From Ustulina deusta (Eukaryota; Ascomycota; Sordariomycetes; Xylariales; Xylariaceae): 64,000 bases of DNA. Shown here one piece after another: positions 22,658-35,124 of this stretch. Below the pieces are notes generated by a model. That model was given only the letters and a program-made list of their open reading frames with translations. It searched no databases and was not told the origin of the DNA. The position numbers and the translations under genes were made by a program. Location of the stretch: assembly GCA_023159155.1 (NCBI GenBank), contig JAJNNX010000006.1:310001-374000 (forward strand), given 5' to 3'. How positions within the stretch are numbered: position 1 is the stretch's first letter; each line of letters opens with the position of its first letter.

Positions 22658-24383
22658 CCCCGTCGCCTCCCTTAGAGACGCAGCCTCCATCTGATACATC
22701 CTGTAGTGGCTTTCGGAGTAAGCCGCTAGGTAGATTATTACTAGTAGCTTTTAGTGGTGATACTGGTTGGGTATGAAGCTTAATGTTGCAAGCTGCTATC
22801 CTCGCTTCACTTTTTAGTATCCTGTGGTGTTGAGGCGGCCCTTCACCTCTCTCACGAGAAGTTTATCCAACGGCGTACGGAAGACCAGAAGCGCATTACT
22901 TGTTGTCTCGGTTGGCCAAAAATGGCGCTGCCTCGGAGCAGGGAGGAGCCTTCCTGGTAAAAGCGTAATAATTTAAGATTGAACCCCGGTGAAAGTTTTG
23001 TGCCGTTAGATGAGTTTTTCTGTCTCAACTTTTTTAAGTTGGACTACAAGTGAGTTACAAAATTAATGTGGATTAGCCAGTGTCTAGACGCGCCTTCGTC
23101 CGCTCGTGGCTCAGAGAGGATCTGCTCGATCAGAATGTAATGGTTATTAAAAGCAGCACGGGTAGCGACTTGAATTTGGTGAACGGGTTTCTCAATTGAT
23201 TCTACTAGGAGCGTCACAACAATAAAAAGCTATGCGAAATCTCTAGCCGTGACGATAATGCCATCTGGCGTCAGTGGGCCGTTGGCAGAGACAAGCATTC
23301 AAAACTTGCTGCTGCATCTATGCTTTGTGTAAGTGAGCATAAAGTCGACGGGGATAGGGATTTCCAGAGCCTCATCAGAAATAGCACCGTATGAGAGGTC
23401 ATATCTGATTACGGCCCCAATCTCTTCTGGCGCCTCCTGTTCCATCAACATGCGCTAGTACTTCATCTTAATGAGCGTGGAAGGACGATTGGGACCAGCG
23501 GAAGGACATAGTGAGGTACAAGAAATACAAAATGAGGCCTATGACACATTTGGGAATTACCTCAGCCAGGCGATGTTAGGGAACGAGATTTGGAGTTGTG
23601 AAATGGAACCTGTCATCGCGCGAAGCAGTCTGTAAGTTGGCACGAATGTTGCGTAGCTCTCTCAAAATACAGTCTTGGAATATCTCATACTGAAGAAGCC
23701 CCTGAACGCCAAATTCGATGAGCAATGCCGCTTCGATATTCGCGGTATTGTTAAAGCAGGTTGTGACTGTTACCTAGTCTAACGCATATTTCTACGAAGA
23801 ATATGACATCGCATCCTGAGGCCCGCTAAAAAGTATATTATTGCATGCTCGCCACGGTCATAAATCTCACCCTATTCTGGAGTTGCCTTACGGATTTACC
23901 GACGAGTGTTTGCATATCCACTTTGCATTGCTACTGATAAGTGAGAGTCAAGGGGGTAATGCAAAGAGAACCAATGATAAACTTAATTGTTAAACCTAAT
24001 AGACGGCGTCTCCCTGAGGATTCACCAGCTGCCCGCGTAGGCGGTGGCATTATCGCTCTTGACTATTGGTATCCGTCATCCATGGTCTTCCACCTCTGTT
24101 TGGTTGGTACCCCTCTTCAAGTTCTGCCACGATAGGCTGGCCGTTGTGTACAGCATGCTTCAGACCAATAGCTCCTTGATCGAGGTGCGGGGAATCAGTC
24201 AGGTGATATGATGACCGCCGTCATGAGCGTCGTGTAGTCATCGAAGGGAGATAACCCTAGGTGGAGGAGAATTAGGTATTAAAACCTGAACGAGACACAA
24301 ATGCTTCTTACTTCATTCGTCGTACTAGTGACAGCCTATTTCGATTAATACATCTGGAAACAATTATTTGCCAAAACTTGAAC

Positions 24384-26026
24384 ATGACAGCCACTCTAAA
24401 TCAAAATGTCCGGTCGGAGCTGCCGTGCCCTAACAGCACGTCCTCGTACTGGCACAGCGACCCATCCAAGAAGCTGTTAGGGCATTGCACGACGGAGAAT
24501 CTCCCATCTGCTTCTGACATCGTCGTCATCGGTAGCGGCATTACGGGCACGTTCGCCGCCAGGGAGCTGGTCGCCGGCGGGAGGTGTGTCGTAATGGTCG
24601 AAGCGCGGGAAGCGTGCTGGGGCGCAACAGGACGTGTAAGTCAGCTCTAGAAGCGGCAGGGACTTTATGTGTCCTTAAAGCCTTGGCCGACTGACATAGG
24701 TAGAACGGCGGCCACTGCCAGCCTGGTGTCTGGGGCAATACGGCCAAGGCTGCCCGGTTCGAGCTCGCCACGTTCAAAGCCATCGCGGAGCTCGTGGCAG
24801 AGCACGATATCCCCTGTGACTGGCAGGTAATTGGCGGTGTACACAGCATCTACTCTGATGATATCCTCGACATTGCGCGAAAGCAACTCAAGCGCTTGCA
24901 ACAGTATCCGGACCTCACAGATAAGGCCAGGTTAATCGTAGATAAAGGCGAGCTTACAGCCCGGAACGTCCCCGAGGCTATTGCTGCTGTATATCAACCT
25001 AACGCGGCCAAATTTTGGCCCTACAAGTTTGTCACATGGCTACTAGAGCGCCTCCTTACGGATTACGATGCTACCGTCTTCAATCTTCAGACCAATACGC
25101 CGGTGGAGCGGCTCCAGCGACACGGCTCTTCGTGGATCATCCACACAAAAAGGGGGCAAATTCTCGCCCAGGAGGTGCTTCTTGCGAGTAACGCGTATAC
25201 ATCCTATCTACTGCCTAAGTTAGCGGGGCTCATCATTCCTGTGAGGGCGCAGGTGTGCGCTCTACAGCCTCCCCTAGGGGCTGCGAAGCTCGCGCACAGT
25301 CACGTTTGGATCGAGGACGCAGATTATCAATACCTAATTGAACGCGGACCCGATGACTCTGGGATAAATAATGACCGAATAGCTCACTCCACAGACAGGT
25401 TTCTTATATTTGGTGGCCAGAAAAACGCGGTGCCCGGTGGCGAGCAAGGCATATCACGAGACGATGTTGTGAACCCCATCGTCAGTCAGGCGCTGCGCAG
25501 AGGCCTTAACAATGCTGTTCAACTCGTTCCCGGCGATACATCCGATCCAGAGGCTCTGACCGCAGCATATGAGTGGACAGGAATTATGGGGTATTCACGG
25601 GACGGGAGTCCCTGGGTCGGCCGTGGTAAGTAATTCTCGAGGTTATGTTCTTCTTGTCTTGATGGCTTTTAGAGTAGAAAGTTCCTTTTCGGGGAAATAT
25701 TGTGTTTAGAACTTCTGGAACTCTCGCAAATCATGCTCAAAATGGCGGTAACTGACCCGAGTGTCCTAGTGCCTAGCACTTTGCTAGATACCGTTGACGC
25801 AGAGAATGGTGCAGATGGGTTATGGATTAGCGCGGGATACACGGGGCATGGGATGCCGGTGGCGCCGGGGTGTGGTATCGCAGTCGCGCAGATGATGTTG
25901 GGCAAAACAGTTGGTGTAGAGGTGCCAAGGGAATGGACAGCGAGCAATGAGCGGGTGGAAACGGCGAGGAGTGCGAAGCTGCCTGAAGTGATCGAAGACA
26001 TGTTTAACATCCAGGACGATGAGTGA
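24384..26026 (+). CDS. FAD-dependent oxidoreductase, DAO family
   Basis: The protein belongs to the DAO superfamily of flavoenzymes that oxidise amines or amino acids; the closest general type is the gamma-glutamylputrescine oxidase-like group. The substrate is not known. Three exons (24384-24635, 24704-25625, 25770-26026) join in phase and give 476 residues. The introns are 68 and 144 bases with CTGAC branch sites. The Rossmann motif GSGITGTFAARE starts near residue 49. The dinucleotide-binding acidic residue follows in VVMVEARE, and the GATGRNGGHCQPG flavin motif spans intron 1. The C-terminal flavin contact GLWISAGYTGHGMPVAPG lies near 405-422. I chose ATG at 24384; there is no signal peptide. 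It is the only intact gene between 12.4 and 28.8 kb, and I see no frameshift or stop. Confidence 0.87.
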
Positions 26027-26242
26027 GGGGTAGTCTGAGGCTCCTCCATTGTAGGTGACGGACACATGTTGTTGTTGTTAGGCGGGGGCCTGTGGCTCGA
26101 GAGTTCAAGTTACTCCCTTAGGATAGTGCGGAGAAAATCGTGGGTTAAGAATAACTCCTATTCACGTCTTCCGCAGCTCGTTTCAAAAAAACCGCGGTTC
26201 AATTGTTCCATTCCATCATAGCTCATACCGAAACCATGAAAG

Positions 26243-26565
26243 TCGAGTCTGTAGTAAAGTAGAATAAATAGAACTTAAAGTGGCTAAAAAGGGGTTCTGT
26301 AGCCACCTTGTGGCTGTATAGTTAAAAAGGATGTTCAACACCAAAAAGTACGGAAAATAGCAAAAAGAAAAAAACCATCACAATTGCACCTTTTCCTTAG
26401 CTATCGTGTTAAATTGAAGTATATTCTATCATAATCGTCTAGCCCCCCAATTAAAAATTTACGTATTTATGTTAGGAAGTATAAGAACAGCCTATCCCCT
26501 AGGATAAAGGCAAAGTAAATACCCTATATAACTAAGCCTACTCCTATTATCCACTCTAGTAGGAA
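26243..26565 (+). repeat. dispersed ~320-base repeat, copy 1
   Basis: This stretch aligns by eye with 27654-27972. Shared anchors include GTAGCCACC/GAGCCACC before TGTGGCT, then GTTCAACACC, then CCCCAATTAAAAA followed by TTACGTATTTA, and GGAAGTATA with CCTATC. Many of the differences are C/T or G/A changes, with some transversions and small indels. The family is unknown. Confidence 0.7.
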
Positions 26566-27282
26566 AAGAAAGGGGGGCACCGTAGTCTGTCAGCTTAGCT
26601 GATGTTGGCTAAGTAATACCTTTTGCACAAGGTCCCTAAAAGCCTCACTGTTTCTTTGCTCACAAAAGAAGAGCTGTTTTTGTTCACACTAGGCGATTTC
26701 TCACAGAAGCAGTTTTGATCAAGAAATCATTTATGTGGACTACAGAGAACAAGTGTGAGGAATGGTGATCCCAGAGTGAATAGATAGACCTATCTGGAGT
26801 CAGGTAGTAGGTAGGCTGTAGTTAGGGCTCAATAGAGTAGTCAATTGATTCCTGAAACTTCCAGATATCTAGGGGGTCACCCATATATATAGACAGAATC
26901 TGACTATACCCACTCCCATAGGGTAGGTGTGATATATACCCCTGACAACAGACAGGCCTACTTCATAATCTAGTGATCACGAATATTGTAAGGGTCAGTT
27001 TCGCTGCAAAGACATTGGCTGGTGTTCTCACCGCGAACATTATACTCACCAGCAGAAATTAGACAAGTCCCAGTAATTAGAAACCCAGCTATTTATTTGA
27101 TAACTTCACAGAAGGAGCCAATCACAGCGCAAATTCTAGTTACCAGTGTACCATCACAATAATCTCAAGAGGTTAAGATTTATTTTCAAAGATCGTTGAA
27201 AAAAAAAAATTTTCCCAGGAGGTGTAGACGACTCCCCAAGTGTGGCCACACATTGTTGGATTGTGTGTCAAGACCTGTAAGA

Positions 27283-27470
27283 CCATTTTCCTCTTCCGCG
27301 TTACATGCAATGAGTTATTGCTTTCAGACAACCATACAGCAATGATGGCAACATAACTAGAATCAAAATCTGTCAAATCTTTTCCCTTTCCCTTCTCCGC
27401 ATTCCATGCATGAGTTACTCTTTGTAGGAGCCTATCCTTAACAATAGCAATATAACCAGAATTAGGACAG
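27283..27470 (-). repeat. tandem pair of ~92-base units inside one short ORF
   Basis: Two neighbouring units share CTTCCGCGTTACATG-like, GAGTTA and CAATATAACCAGAAT-like blocks. On the minus strand both are read in one 101-codon frame (27478-27173), giving two similar peptides: NSGYIAIVKDRLLQRVTHAW and DSSYVAIIAVWLSESNNSLH. Whether this was ever a gene is unclear; no start context or flanking exons support it. Confidence 0.5.
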
Positions 27471-27653
27471 CTCTCCAATTAGTTATAAACTCTATGATCG
27501 GTAACAACGCGACTCAAATCGAGACAATACCAATTGCTGGAAGATCCACTCTCCAGCGCTACGACCTGAACAATCCTCGACTTTTCCTCCGAAACCTTTT
27601 GGATACGGTCACATCCACGGCAGAACCAAGGCTGCCGAATCGGTTGCAGAGAG

Positions 27654-27972
27654 GAGTCTACCTCATAGCGGAGTAAGAGTAGGTGGAGCTTGAGGAGGCT
27701 GAACAAGGGTCTGTAGAGCCACCATGTGGCTATACAACTTGGGGTGTGTTCAACACCGAGAATATGAAAAATCCTTCTGGAACAGAACATCACGAATAAT
27801 CTTGACAGTTAACTATTGCGTTGAATTAAGCTACATTCCACTATAGTTGTCTAGTTCCCCAATTAAAAAGTTACATATTTACGCGAGGAAGTATAGGTGT
27901 GGCCTATCTCCTAGTATAAGGGCAACGTGAGCGCTCCTATATCACTGAGCCTACCCACATTGCCCACTTCAA
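27654..27972 (+). repeat. dispersed ~320-base repeat, copy 2
   Basis: This is the second copy of the unit at 26243-26565, in the same orientation and about 1.4 kb away. Anchors in order are GAGCCACCATGTGGCT, GTTCAACACC, CCCCAATTAAAAA and GGAAGTATA. No open frame runs through it. It could be a solo LTR or a MITE pair; I see no clear terminal inverted repeats. Confidence 0.7.
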
Positions 27973-28847
27973 TAGTATTCCAATCAATGTCTTCCTATTA
28001 TATACCAATACGAATGGTATTTCCTTAATTATTTTACCTCCACCCACATTCTACAAAGCGATTGCGGCTAATACTTGACCAGGTAAACCCTAATTAACGC
28101 CTGCCACACACGGTTGATCTCCGAAGTGATTACTGGAACCGTTAAACAACCATGAAACTCTAAGTTATTCTTAAGTATGTTGGGCTCTGAGAGTAGTGGA
28201 CGTTACTACTTGGCTATCGAGGTCTATAGCAAGTCTACCTGCAGGATCATAATCGCAATCAATGGACTTCTATTTCGATAGACTCTAAAAAATGCTAAAT
28301 CGGGATAGATTCCACGTCTCTTCCCACAACTCATTAGGTACCTGCAACTATGTACTGGAAATTGATGGTGAACCTTGTGTGCATGTAGCCAACGAGTACA
28401 CCGAAGAGAACATTGGAATCCTATTGAATGTCATGATAAATATCCATGTATTTCTCATAGCCATCGGCTAAACGGGGTATAATAATTATGTCGTACACAA
28501 AGAAAATAGAAAAAGAAAAAAGCCTTCCAGCGCCAAAGCGCCGATGACCGCATAGTCCAATTAAAACCACACGTCACAGGCATCCTTATAGACCAATATT
28601 CTCATTTGGACACTTTCCCTCATCACCATGGGAAGTAAAGTTACGTCCAAGGCCTGGGAGTTCTGGTATTGTCCGCCTCAGCGAAGCATACTGCTTCCCT
28701 CCCCTTCTAAGATGACCAAACGTGATGAGGACACCGGATCAGTGACTAAACCATTGTACTCCCCATACCATTATGAATGAACCGAACTCCGTTATTGTAT
28801 CATTTAGTCATGAATACGTTATGCAAAAGTGGCGGCTAAGCGCTACA

Positions 28848-31467
28848 TCACCGATCGCGGTTCTCAACGTTGCTAGCAGTCCGCCCTGAATGAGCAAAGA
28901 AGCGGTCTCTTATACTACTCGAGAGCATGCTTAGAAATCCCGGTTGAGGCGACATGCGAGGCAACGTGGGGAGGCCTTGCTCTAAATCGGCGCGGTCTTC
29001 ATCGAGGCGTGAGTTGCTGGTGGAAGGGCCAGAGTCACGGATCAGCACTTCCTCTTCGTCTGTGTCATCTCGGTACGACTCATAACGCGGACTAGATGGG
29101 GAGCCTCGAGCTAGAGATCGCACAACATCTCCCTTGCATATTGGACATGTTCGGCGTCGAGTTGTAAGCCATGGTGTTCTGTGAATTTAGTGAGCTTGGT
29201 CTTTCATCTGAGTGGCACTAGACTTACATGCAATCTACATGGAATTCATGCCCACAAGGTAGACTCATAACTTGGCTTACACCGTCAACATATTCTTCGA
29301 GGCAGACAACGCATTCCACTTGTCTTCCCATGTACTTCTTCCATTGACTCGAGCCAGCACGCTTCTCTTCTGCGCGTGGCGGCCCTGGCAGTGATAGCGC
29401 TGCATTGACATCAAGTAGATCACCAGCCGAGGGAACACCCGTAGTGGTCCGCGAACGGGGTCGTGACCTGGACGGACCGTGCTGGTCTTGGAGCAAAGGT
29501 GTTGTTGGAGATGAACTCGCGGGAGACGGCAACCGTGGAGAACGACTGGGACTGGACGCCACAGTATGATATGTCCGTACCGGTAATCGCTCCACAACAG
29601 ATTTGGGAGCCCGCCATCTGCGGCGTCGAATGCGAGCATGTAGGATTAACAATGCGTATACCACGGTGAGTGTGATCAGCGGGCTTATCACCAAAACTAG
29701 AAGTGTGTCAAAGAATGGACTAGCTCCACTCGTAGGTGTAATGACGACCCAGAGACCCTCACGCTCTGAAGGGGGAGGCGGCGCTCCGACACCACCCGGT
29801 CTTCCTATGAAAGGTGGTTCACTCGACTTGCCTTCGTCCTCATCATTCTGAGCCTCCACATCTCCATCATCTCTAAAAAGCTTAGAAATAAGACCAGCGC
29901 CTTCGGGTATGGTTGGTTTCCCCTTAGCAAGCCCTATAGCATCCTTGCCTTTGGTAGGCATATGAGTAGTTGCGTAATCGGCGTTGCTCGGGATGCTGCC
30001 GGCATGACCCGGTCCGCTAGACTCGTGTTTATCCGCAGAACGTACACTCCCGGATTTGGGTTGCGCCTGAGGAGTGGGAGATTTGCTGTTGTCCGGAATT
30101 GTACTTTCTGACTTGTCTGTCCCAACTAGGTCGGGGTCTCGCCAATCTTCCACGCCAATTTGGAAATCATCTTCAAGACGCTGCCGTGTATTCGAGGTTA
30201 AACCAGCACCTCCCTTGTTCTTAGTAGCCTGGTCCAAGCTTTTCTTGATGCTCTTGTCCTTCTCATCCGAGAAGTCCTCAACTAATACCCAATCCAATTG
30301 GTTACTTCTTGTGGAACCGCCTAACTCTGCCGATGTCTTTGACTGGGGAGAACTACCAAATAAACGTGAGAACCACCCAGGTCTTGGCGATAGCGATTCG
30401 GGCCGGGACTCCCTGAGCTGCATTGCTCCCTCGCTTCGTGAAGCTGCTGGTGACTTCGTATTCTGGGCAGAGGAGCTCGCCAAAGATGCCCGCTTGTTCC
30501 TACTCGATTTATCGTACTGCTGAACTTTTTGGATAGGTTTACCACTATCATCAACAATGTCTTCGATAAAGCTTCCGGGTTGCATCATTAACGAAAGTAG
30601 GTAGGCCGTCGTTCTCGAGGTAAAGATAGACGGGATAGAAACATTTGATGTATCACCATGTGCATACATCTGGATCAAAGGTCCACCCCTCTGATTGTCT
30701 CCGACGATTAAGCCGACAGCCCCTCGACGCTGCGCCCATTTAACCTTCTCGAGAAAGCCGCATCCTCCTCTGCTCAGGAGAACGATTTTCCCTGCAATCT
30801 CAGCACCTTCTTGAATAGACTGTATATCGGCATGACCAGAGCTAGAAGACCCCGGTGCATCGCTTGCTGGCCTCTGCGACTTGTCTAAGTGCTGATGGAG
30901 ATAGTCATCCGTGCCATCATCCACTGTTTTTTTCTTCGCCTTCGTCTCGATTTTGGAAAGAGCGGATCGGTCGACTACTGGCCTCCTGGAAACGCCGCGT
31001 TTCCACTTTTTAGACGGGAGGGACTCGGTGGTAGATGCGGATTTGCCTTGAACCTCTTTGAGCGAAAGCTTCAAGGGCGATATAGAGCTGCCATCATTCC
31101 AACCGGGCACATCACTGCATCCCAGTTCGCCCTCGCCCTCACCCTCCACGGTGGCCTCCTCTGAAAACCCACTCCCAACCCATAACTGGCCATTTAAGCC
31201 TCTAGTCGGCAAAGCCGGGCCAAACGCGGCGGGCCTGGCAGCAAATGACGTGCTGTTATCGTCGGCTATTGTGATAATGGCATTTGGCGGGAAGAACGTG
31301 AAGGGAGCCGTGAAGGAAAAAAAGGACCTGAAAACTGATTTTTGGCCCGTCGATCGCGGCGAGGACGTAGTGGGCGCTGGTTGGGCAGCGGCTGTTATCG
31401 CGCGGCAGAGGAGGAAAAGGCAGGCGGCGGAGAAGAGGGTGAGGATGAAGATCCTCGGGGGTCGCAT
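28848..31467 (-). CDS. PA-TM-RING type E3 ubiquitin ligase
   Basis: Proteins of this type sit in endomembranes with a luminal protease-associated (PA) domain and a cytosolic RING finger that recruits E2 enzymes. Two exons, 31467-29228 and 29178-28848, are split by a 49-base intron (GTAAGT...CAG) inside the RING. They give 856 residues. Residues 1-25 are a signal peptide (RIFILTLFSAACLFLLC). The PA domain covers about 190-300, including AGKIVLLSRGGCGF and GAVGLIVGD. A long Ser/Pro-rich linker follows. One transmembrane helix lies near 582-610 (TLLVLVISPLITLTVVYALL), followed by RIRRRRWR. The RING-H2 finger at about 719-764 (CVVC...CGHEFHVDC...CPIC) has all eight ligands once exons are joined. 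I start at the Met directly before the signal peptide; an upstream in-frame Met at 31518 would add 17 residues. Confidence 0.92.
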
Positions 31468-34374
31468 GGCTGGTTGGTTAGTAGGCCGATCAGATGATCT
31501 ATCACAAGCCAAAGCCAAGTTGTCCGTCGGTTGGCTATGAGGATCACAAGCGATACCGACGAAGCTGGCAGTTCAGCCCTAGACCTGTAGTGACTGTCAT
31601 CCGCGATAGAGATGTCGATGCTGCCGTGGCAGAGCTGCGAGGAGAGCAGGAGGAGGCGGAGCAGGAGGTGACGACGCCGCTAGATAGCTTTAGGTGCGCT
31701 AACTACGTAGAGAGGTAGATTTAAAAGCTCGCCACCTCGTCCGGCAGAGTGGTGTAGGTACATGAAACGAAACTATCGATGTCGAGGAAATCCAAGGCAG
31801 AGAAGAAAACAGAAGGCCGACGAGAGAGAGGCGTGTGGCGGGGCGGTTGGGTTTGGACTGAATAGAAAACCATCTAGGAAGAGATAAGAGACGACTGTCT
31901 AGGTTAGGTGCGATGCGAAATGGAGGAAGGGAAGATGTGGATAAGTAATGATGAAGTTCGTCGTCGAGGCCGCGGTGGAGAGGGGGGGGAGGTGACAGGT
32001 GAGGAGGAATGCATGCGGAGGGGAATCTGGAGTCAGGTCCCCTGATTAGTGCCCTGATGGGTGCACTGATGTCGGTGTCATCAGTGCACCTCAACTCCCT
32101 TTTCGGCCTCTGGTGCAGCTTGCGAGTGGCCTGACATACACCGATATACACGTGTACAGTGGGTATACATCATACCTACCTAGGTACTTAATACATGTAG
32201 CTATGCAGAGTACTTACCTACCTTACCTACCTTACGGCTGACAGGTGCGATTTAGAGCTCTGAGTAATGTACCTCCACAGGTCAGCTGCGCCACTTGGCT
32301 ACCACCAGTAACCCCCCACAACCCGGCTCTACCTGGTAGAGCTAGGTAGCTCCCCTAACGACTTCCCGTCAAGCTTACCTCCCTAGCGGGGGTGACTGAA
32401 CAACAGCGTACCTACGGTTAGCGGCCGTTCGACATTTCCCGTGAGAGTTTCAGCCTCAGAATTATCCTTTTACGACTGTGCACGTGCGCTTGAGGTTGAT
32501 CACCTGCAGTTTTTAGTCACAAGCGAATAACGTTTCATCCCTTTTGATCCTCATAGTGCTTCAAGTGCTAACCCGAGAGATGCGTAGGTAGGTACATAAG
32601 GTACCTTTCTTAATCTCGCACCTACACTACAGATGTTGTTCGCAATGCAATAGCAGCAGGGGTAAAACAACAGATGCCTCAATACCTAACACTTTGATAA
32701 TCAGAGTCTTTTTCGTTCGCTCGTTATTATCTCGGTCTCTGATGGTGAGCATGCCCAGAGATTCAAACACCTGTGTGGCCACTCGTGGGAGATCCTCCCA
32801 CCGGGCAGCACCGGCTAACCATTGCCGTATCACAATCACCATACGCTATGCACTGGAGAATTGGTCTTGGCCTTTGCTCATCCGTTTGCTTCTTACTGTG
32901 TATAACCTCAACCTGACCTCCTTTCCCCTCCCAGTGCCGGGTTCCTTCTTGCCTGGAGTGGGCCTGTCGCCGTTAGATGAGGAACCAATGCTGCCGAAAA
33001 TCGTCGTCAGTACACTACCTAGGTAGTATAGATGACGCAGAGGGGTCGAGTTGGTGGACACGTGTGGTTCTGATTCTCCACACGGTCAGTCGGCGTTCCT
33101 TCTTGGTACTTGCTCGACTAATAAGAGGTCGGTGATCTTAAGTACAGCGTGCTTTAGTCTTGTCAATAACCCTAGAGAAGCACATGGAACCAGCTCTGGT
33201 TCTCTTCGGGAGGGCAATAAACATCCCTGTCCCCCCTCTATCGGCCCCAAAAACATGGATATGCTACAATGCTTGGCGTTAGCAATTGCCATTTAGTCAT
33301 GGGCACTCAATATCCACTCATCGATTGTGCTTCTGAAAGTCCAGGTTTATTAACGCTCAGCCGTAGATAGTACTCGACGAGGAGTATAGCTTCGATTACG
33401 CAATACACGCTAACTAAGCCGAAAGTAAACATTGCTCTTTTCAGCAAGTGTTGCCTACGGAGAGGTGTTTGCTTTGAACTTATATACGGTTAATTGTATT
33501 AATCATGCCAACCATATAGATATGTTAAGGGCTAAAAGTTTAAATGTTGTGAGTTATCCGCTACAGGAAAGTGTAAAACCACTGTTAGCTGATACCGTGG
33601 GCAAAAGTAATAGCCTGTTTCTGCTCTATTTCTGCTCGGCACTATGTTGTGAAAATGCCTAGCATCTTGACTAGACTGGGCTAGTGCTGATCGAAGCCTG
33701 AAGGCACTGGCGCTTATCGCTCTTCTGATCAGTCGCAGAAAGGGAGAACCCGGGGGCTGACGAAGACTGGGAAGCACATCAAGAACGCGGAGTGTCCTAA
33801 ACAACAGGTCCGCCATAGGACTCGCGCTTCTCTTGCTGGAAATTGGTGACTGCAGACAAGTAGTCGGGACAAGTCCACAGGACGGGTGAACCAGCATGAA
33901 AAAAAAAAAACCGTCAAGTACGTTTGAAAGGTTATTATACCAGGGTCTATCGTTTAACAGCATTTCCTATCGGCAAGCTTGGCAAACTAATATCATGAAG
34001 TACTAAGGTATACCTAGGTAGTGACATGAATTTGACTAGGTTCATAGTCCCCGGCTGCTGTCCGATGTGCAAGCCTTGCTGTGCCCAGGAGACCGTGCCG
34101 AGGAATACTTTAATAGAAAAGCGATCGAGAAAACGTATGTCTCATATAGATGGAATTTTTGGTATGGAGGCGCTAATAAATCAGGTTGAGCCTACCTTAG
34201 CTGTATCGCCGTAGTATCTAGGTATTTGTTTCCACGTTGATTAGTGTCTTATCAAAACTTCCTCACTATTCAATATTAACAATTCAGACATATCTTAGAG
34301 GTCAAGATAGGTGAGTATTAAACTTCAATATGACGCTTTTATGAAGAGTATGATCTAAGTCGCACTTGCCCAAC
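31468..34374. other. intergenic region upstream of the RING ligase gene
   Basis: About 2.9 kb with no supportable gene. TAGGTACCTA-type clusters occur at 32173-32235, 32583-32607 and 33015-33035. ORFs on the minus strand at 32151-31699, 33061-32846 and 33963-33532 have no recognisable domains. The left end holds the ligase promoter. Confidence 0.5.
32173..32235. repeat. ACCT/AGGT repeat cluster
   Basis: The plus strand reads CATACCTACCTAGGTACTTA and continues with TACCTACCTTACCTACCTTA. It is one of the densest examples of the motif that recurs in intergenic DNA here. Confidence 0.7.
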
Positions 34375-34810
34375 CATATGAGGATAACCAACATTGCGGA
34401 CTCATACCCAATAGAGGAACTCATTGCGACATTCAAGGGCTAGGATGTTGTCATCAATTGTATGACGACCTTCTCCGCCAAAGATCATTATAGAATGGTG
34501 GACGCCGCTATGGCCGCAGGGGCCATGCGCTATGTCGCCAAGGAATATGGACTGAATAATATGAATCTAGGTATCCTAGATGTTTAAGGCCTTAACGCTG
34601 CTTCGCGAATAAGAGCAAGGTTTAGCCATCCTTGCATGCGAAAATCGATGACCGTCAGATCGAATGGATGAGCATCCCATGCCGCACATGGCTCAAATGG
34701 GGGATGGTCCATGTGCGGGAGCAACGATTTGTCTCCTGGGACGATGGCGGAGGGTATTTTTCTTACACGACTGATAGCGAAGGAGTCTTCTTACTTTTTA
34801 TCATCCAAGG
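34375..34810 (+). pseudogene. decayed NmrA-like / isoflavone-reductase-like gene
   Basis: NmrA-like proteins are Rossmann-fold NAD(P)-binding proteins, enzymes or redox sensors. The plus strand keeps YPIEELIATFKG, a stop, then DVVINCMTTFSAKDHYRMVD and AAMAAGAMRYVAKEYGLNN, which match the family's segment after the dinucleotide-binding strand (usually GxDVV...AAxxAGVxRFxPSEFG). A second frame continues with IEWMSIPCRTWLKWGMVH and VSWDDGGGYFSYTT, the later hallmark of the family. The N-terminal GxxGxxG part is not found. The stop TAG at 34441-34443 lies where the family has Gln (GQDVV). A further stop and a frameshift lie near 34585-34640. The C-terminal third is missing or unreadable. Confidence 0.72.
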
Positions 34811-35124
34811 CCAGGTTAGGTAGTAATATAGTTAGAAGAAAAAAGAGATTGATTGACTTGGATGCTTTAGGTATACAAAGAAAACAGTGCCCAAATCCAG
34901 CCACACGTGGCTATATCCTGTCCCACATACCAAAACAGGCAAGTGGGGTTGCTCTGTGAGAATGACGACATGATATAATAACATTACTTATCTAGAAGAA
35001 CCATTATCCGCACAAAGAATTGTCGAATCCCGTATGTATACATCTATCCCTCCAACCTGACGTCCTTATTAATATTCCAGAAATACGAATTACACAATAC
35101 CTCAGCCCCAGGCTCCTCGTCATT
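34811..35124. other. short spacer upstream of the Rrt8-like gene
   Basis: This stretch should contain the promoter and leader of the gene starting at 35125. I see no further gene. Confidence 0.5.

Larger units (their letters stand above)
21776..24383. other. gene-free region with a Pol III-like remnant
   Basis: No intact gene is visible. The left part holds a CTGCTC microsatellite, and 22534-22657 holds a tRNA-like sequence. Between about 23070 and 24200 there are many short stretches of coding-like composition on both strands, broken by stops; I could not assign a family. The right end must contain the promoter of the oxidoreductase gene. Confidence 0.5.
26027..28847. other. repeat-bearing gene-free region
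   Basis: No credible gene. The region is AT-rich by local standards and contains two diverged direct copies of a roughly 320-base unit and a tandem pair of roughly 92 bases, listed separately. It separates the oxidoreductase from the 3' end of the RING ligase gene. Confidence 0.55.

Noticed and set aside
31699..32151. 150-codon minus-strand ORF upstream of the RING ligase
   Set aside because: It lies in the likely promoter and leader region, is low-complexity (Pro/Ser/Leu) and shows no family signal.
33532..33963. 143-codon minus-strand ORF
   Set aside because: Contains a phenylalanine run from a poly-A tract and no recognisable domain; not supported by exon structure.
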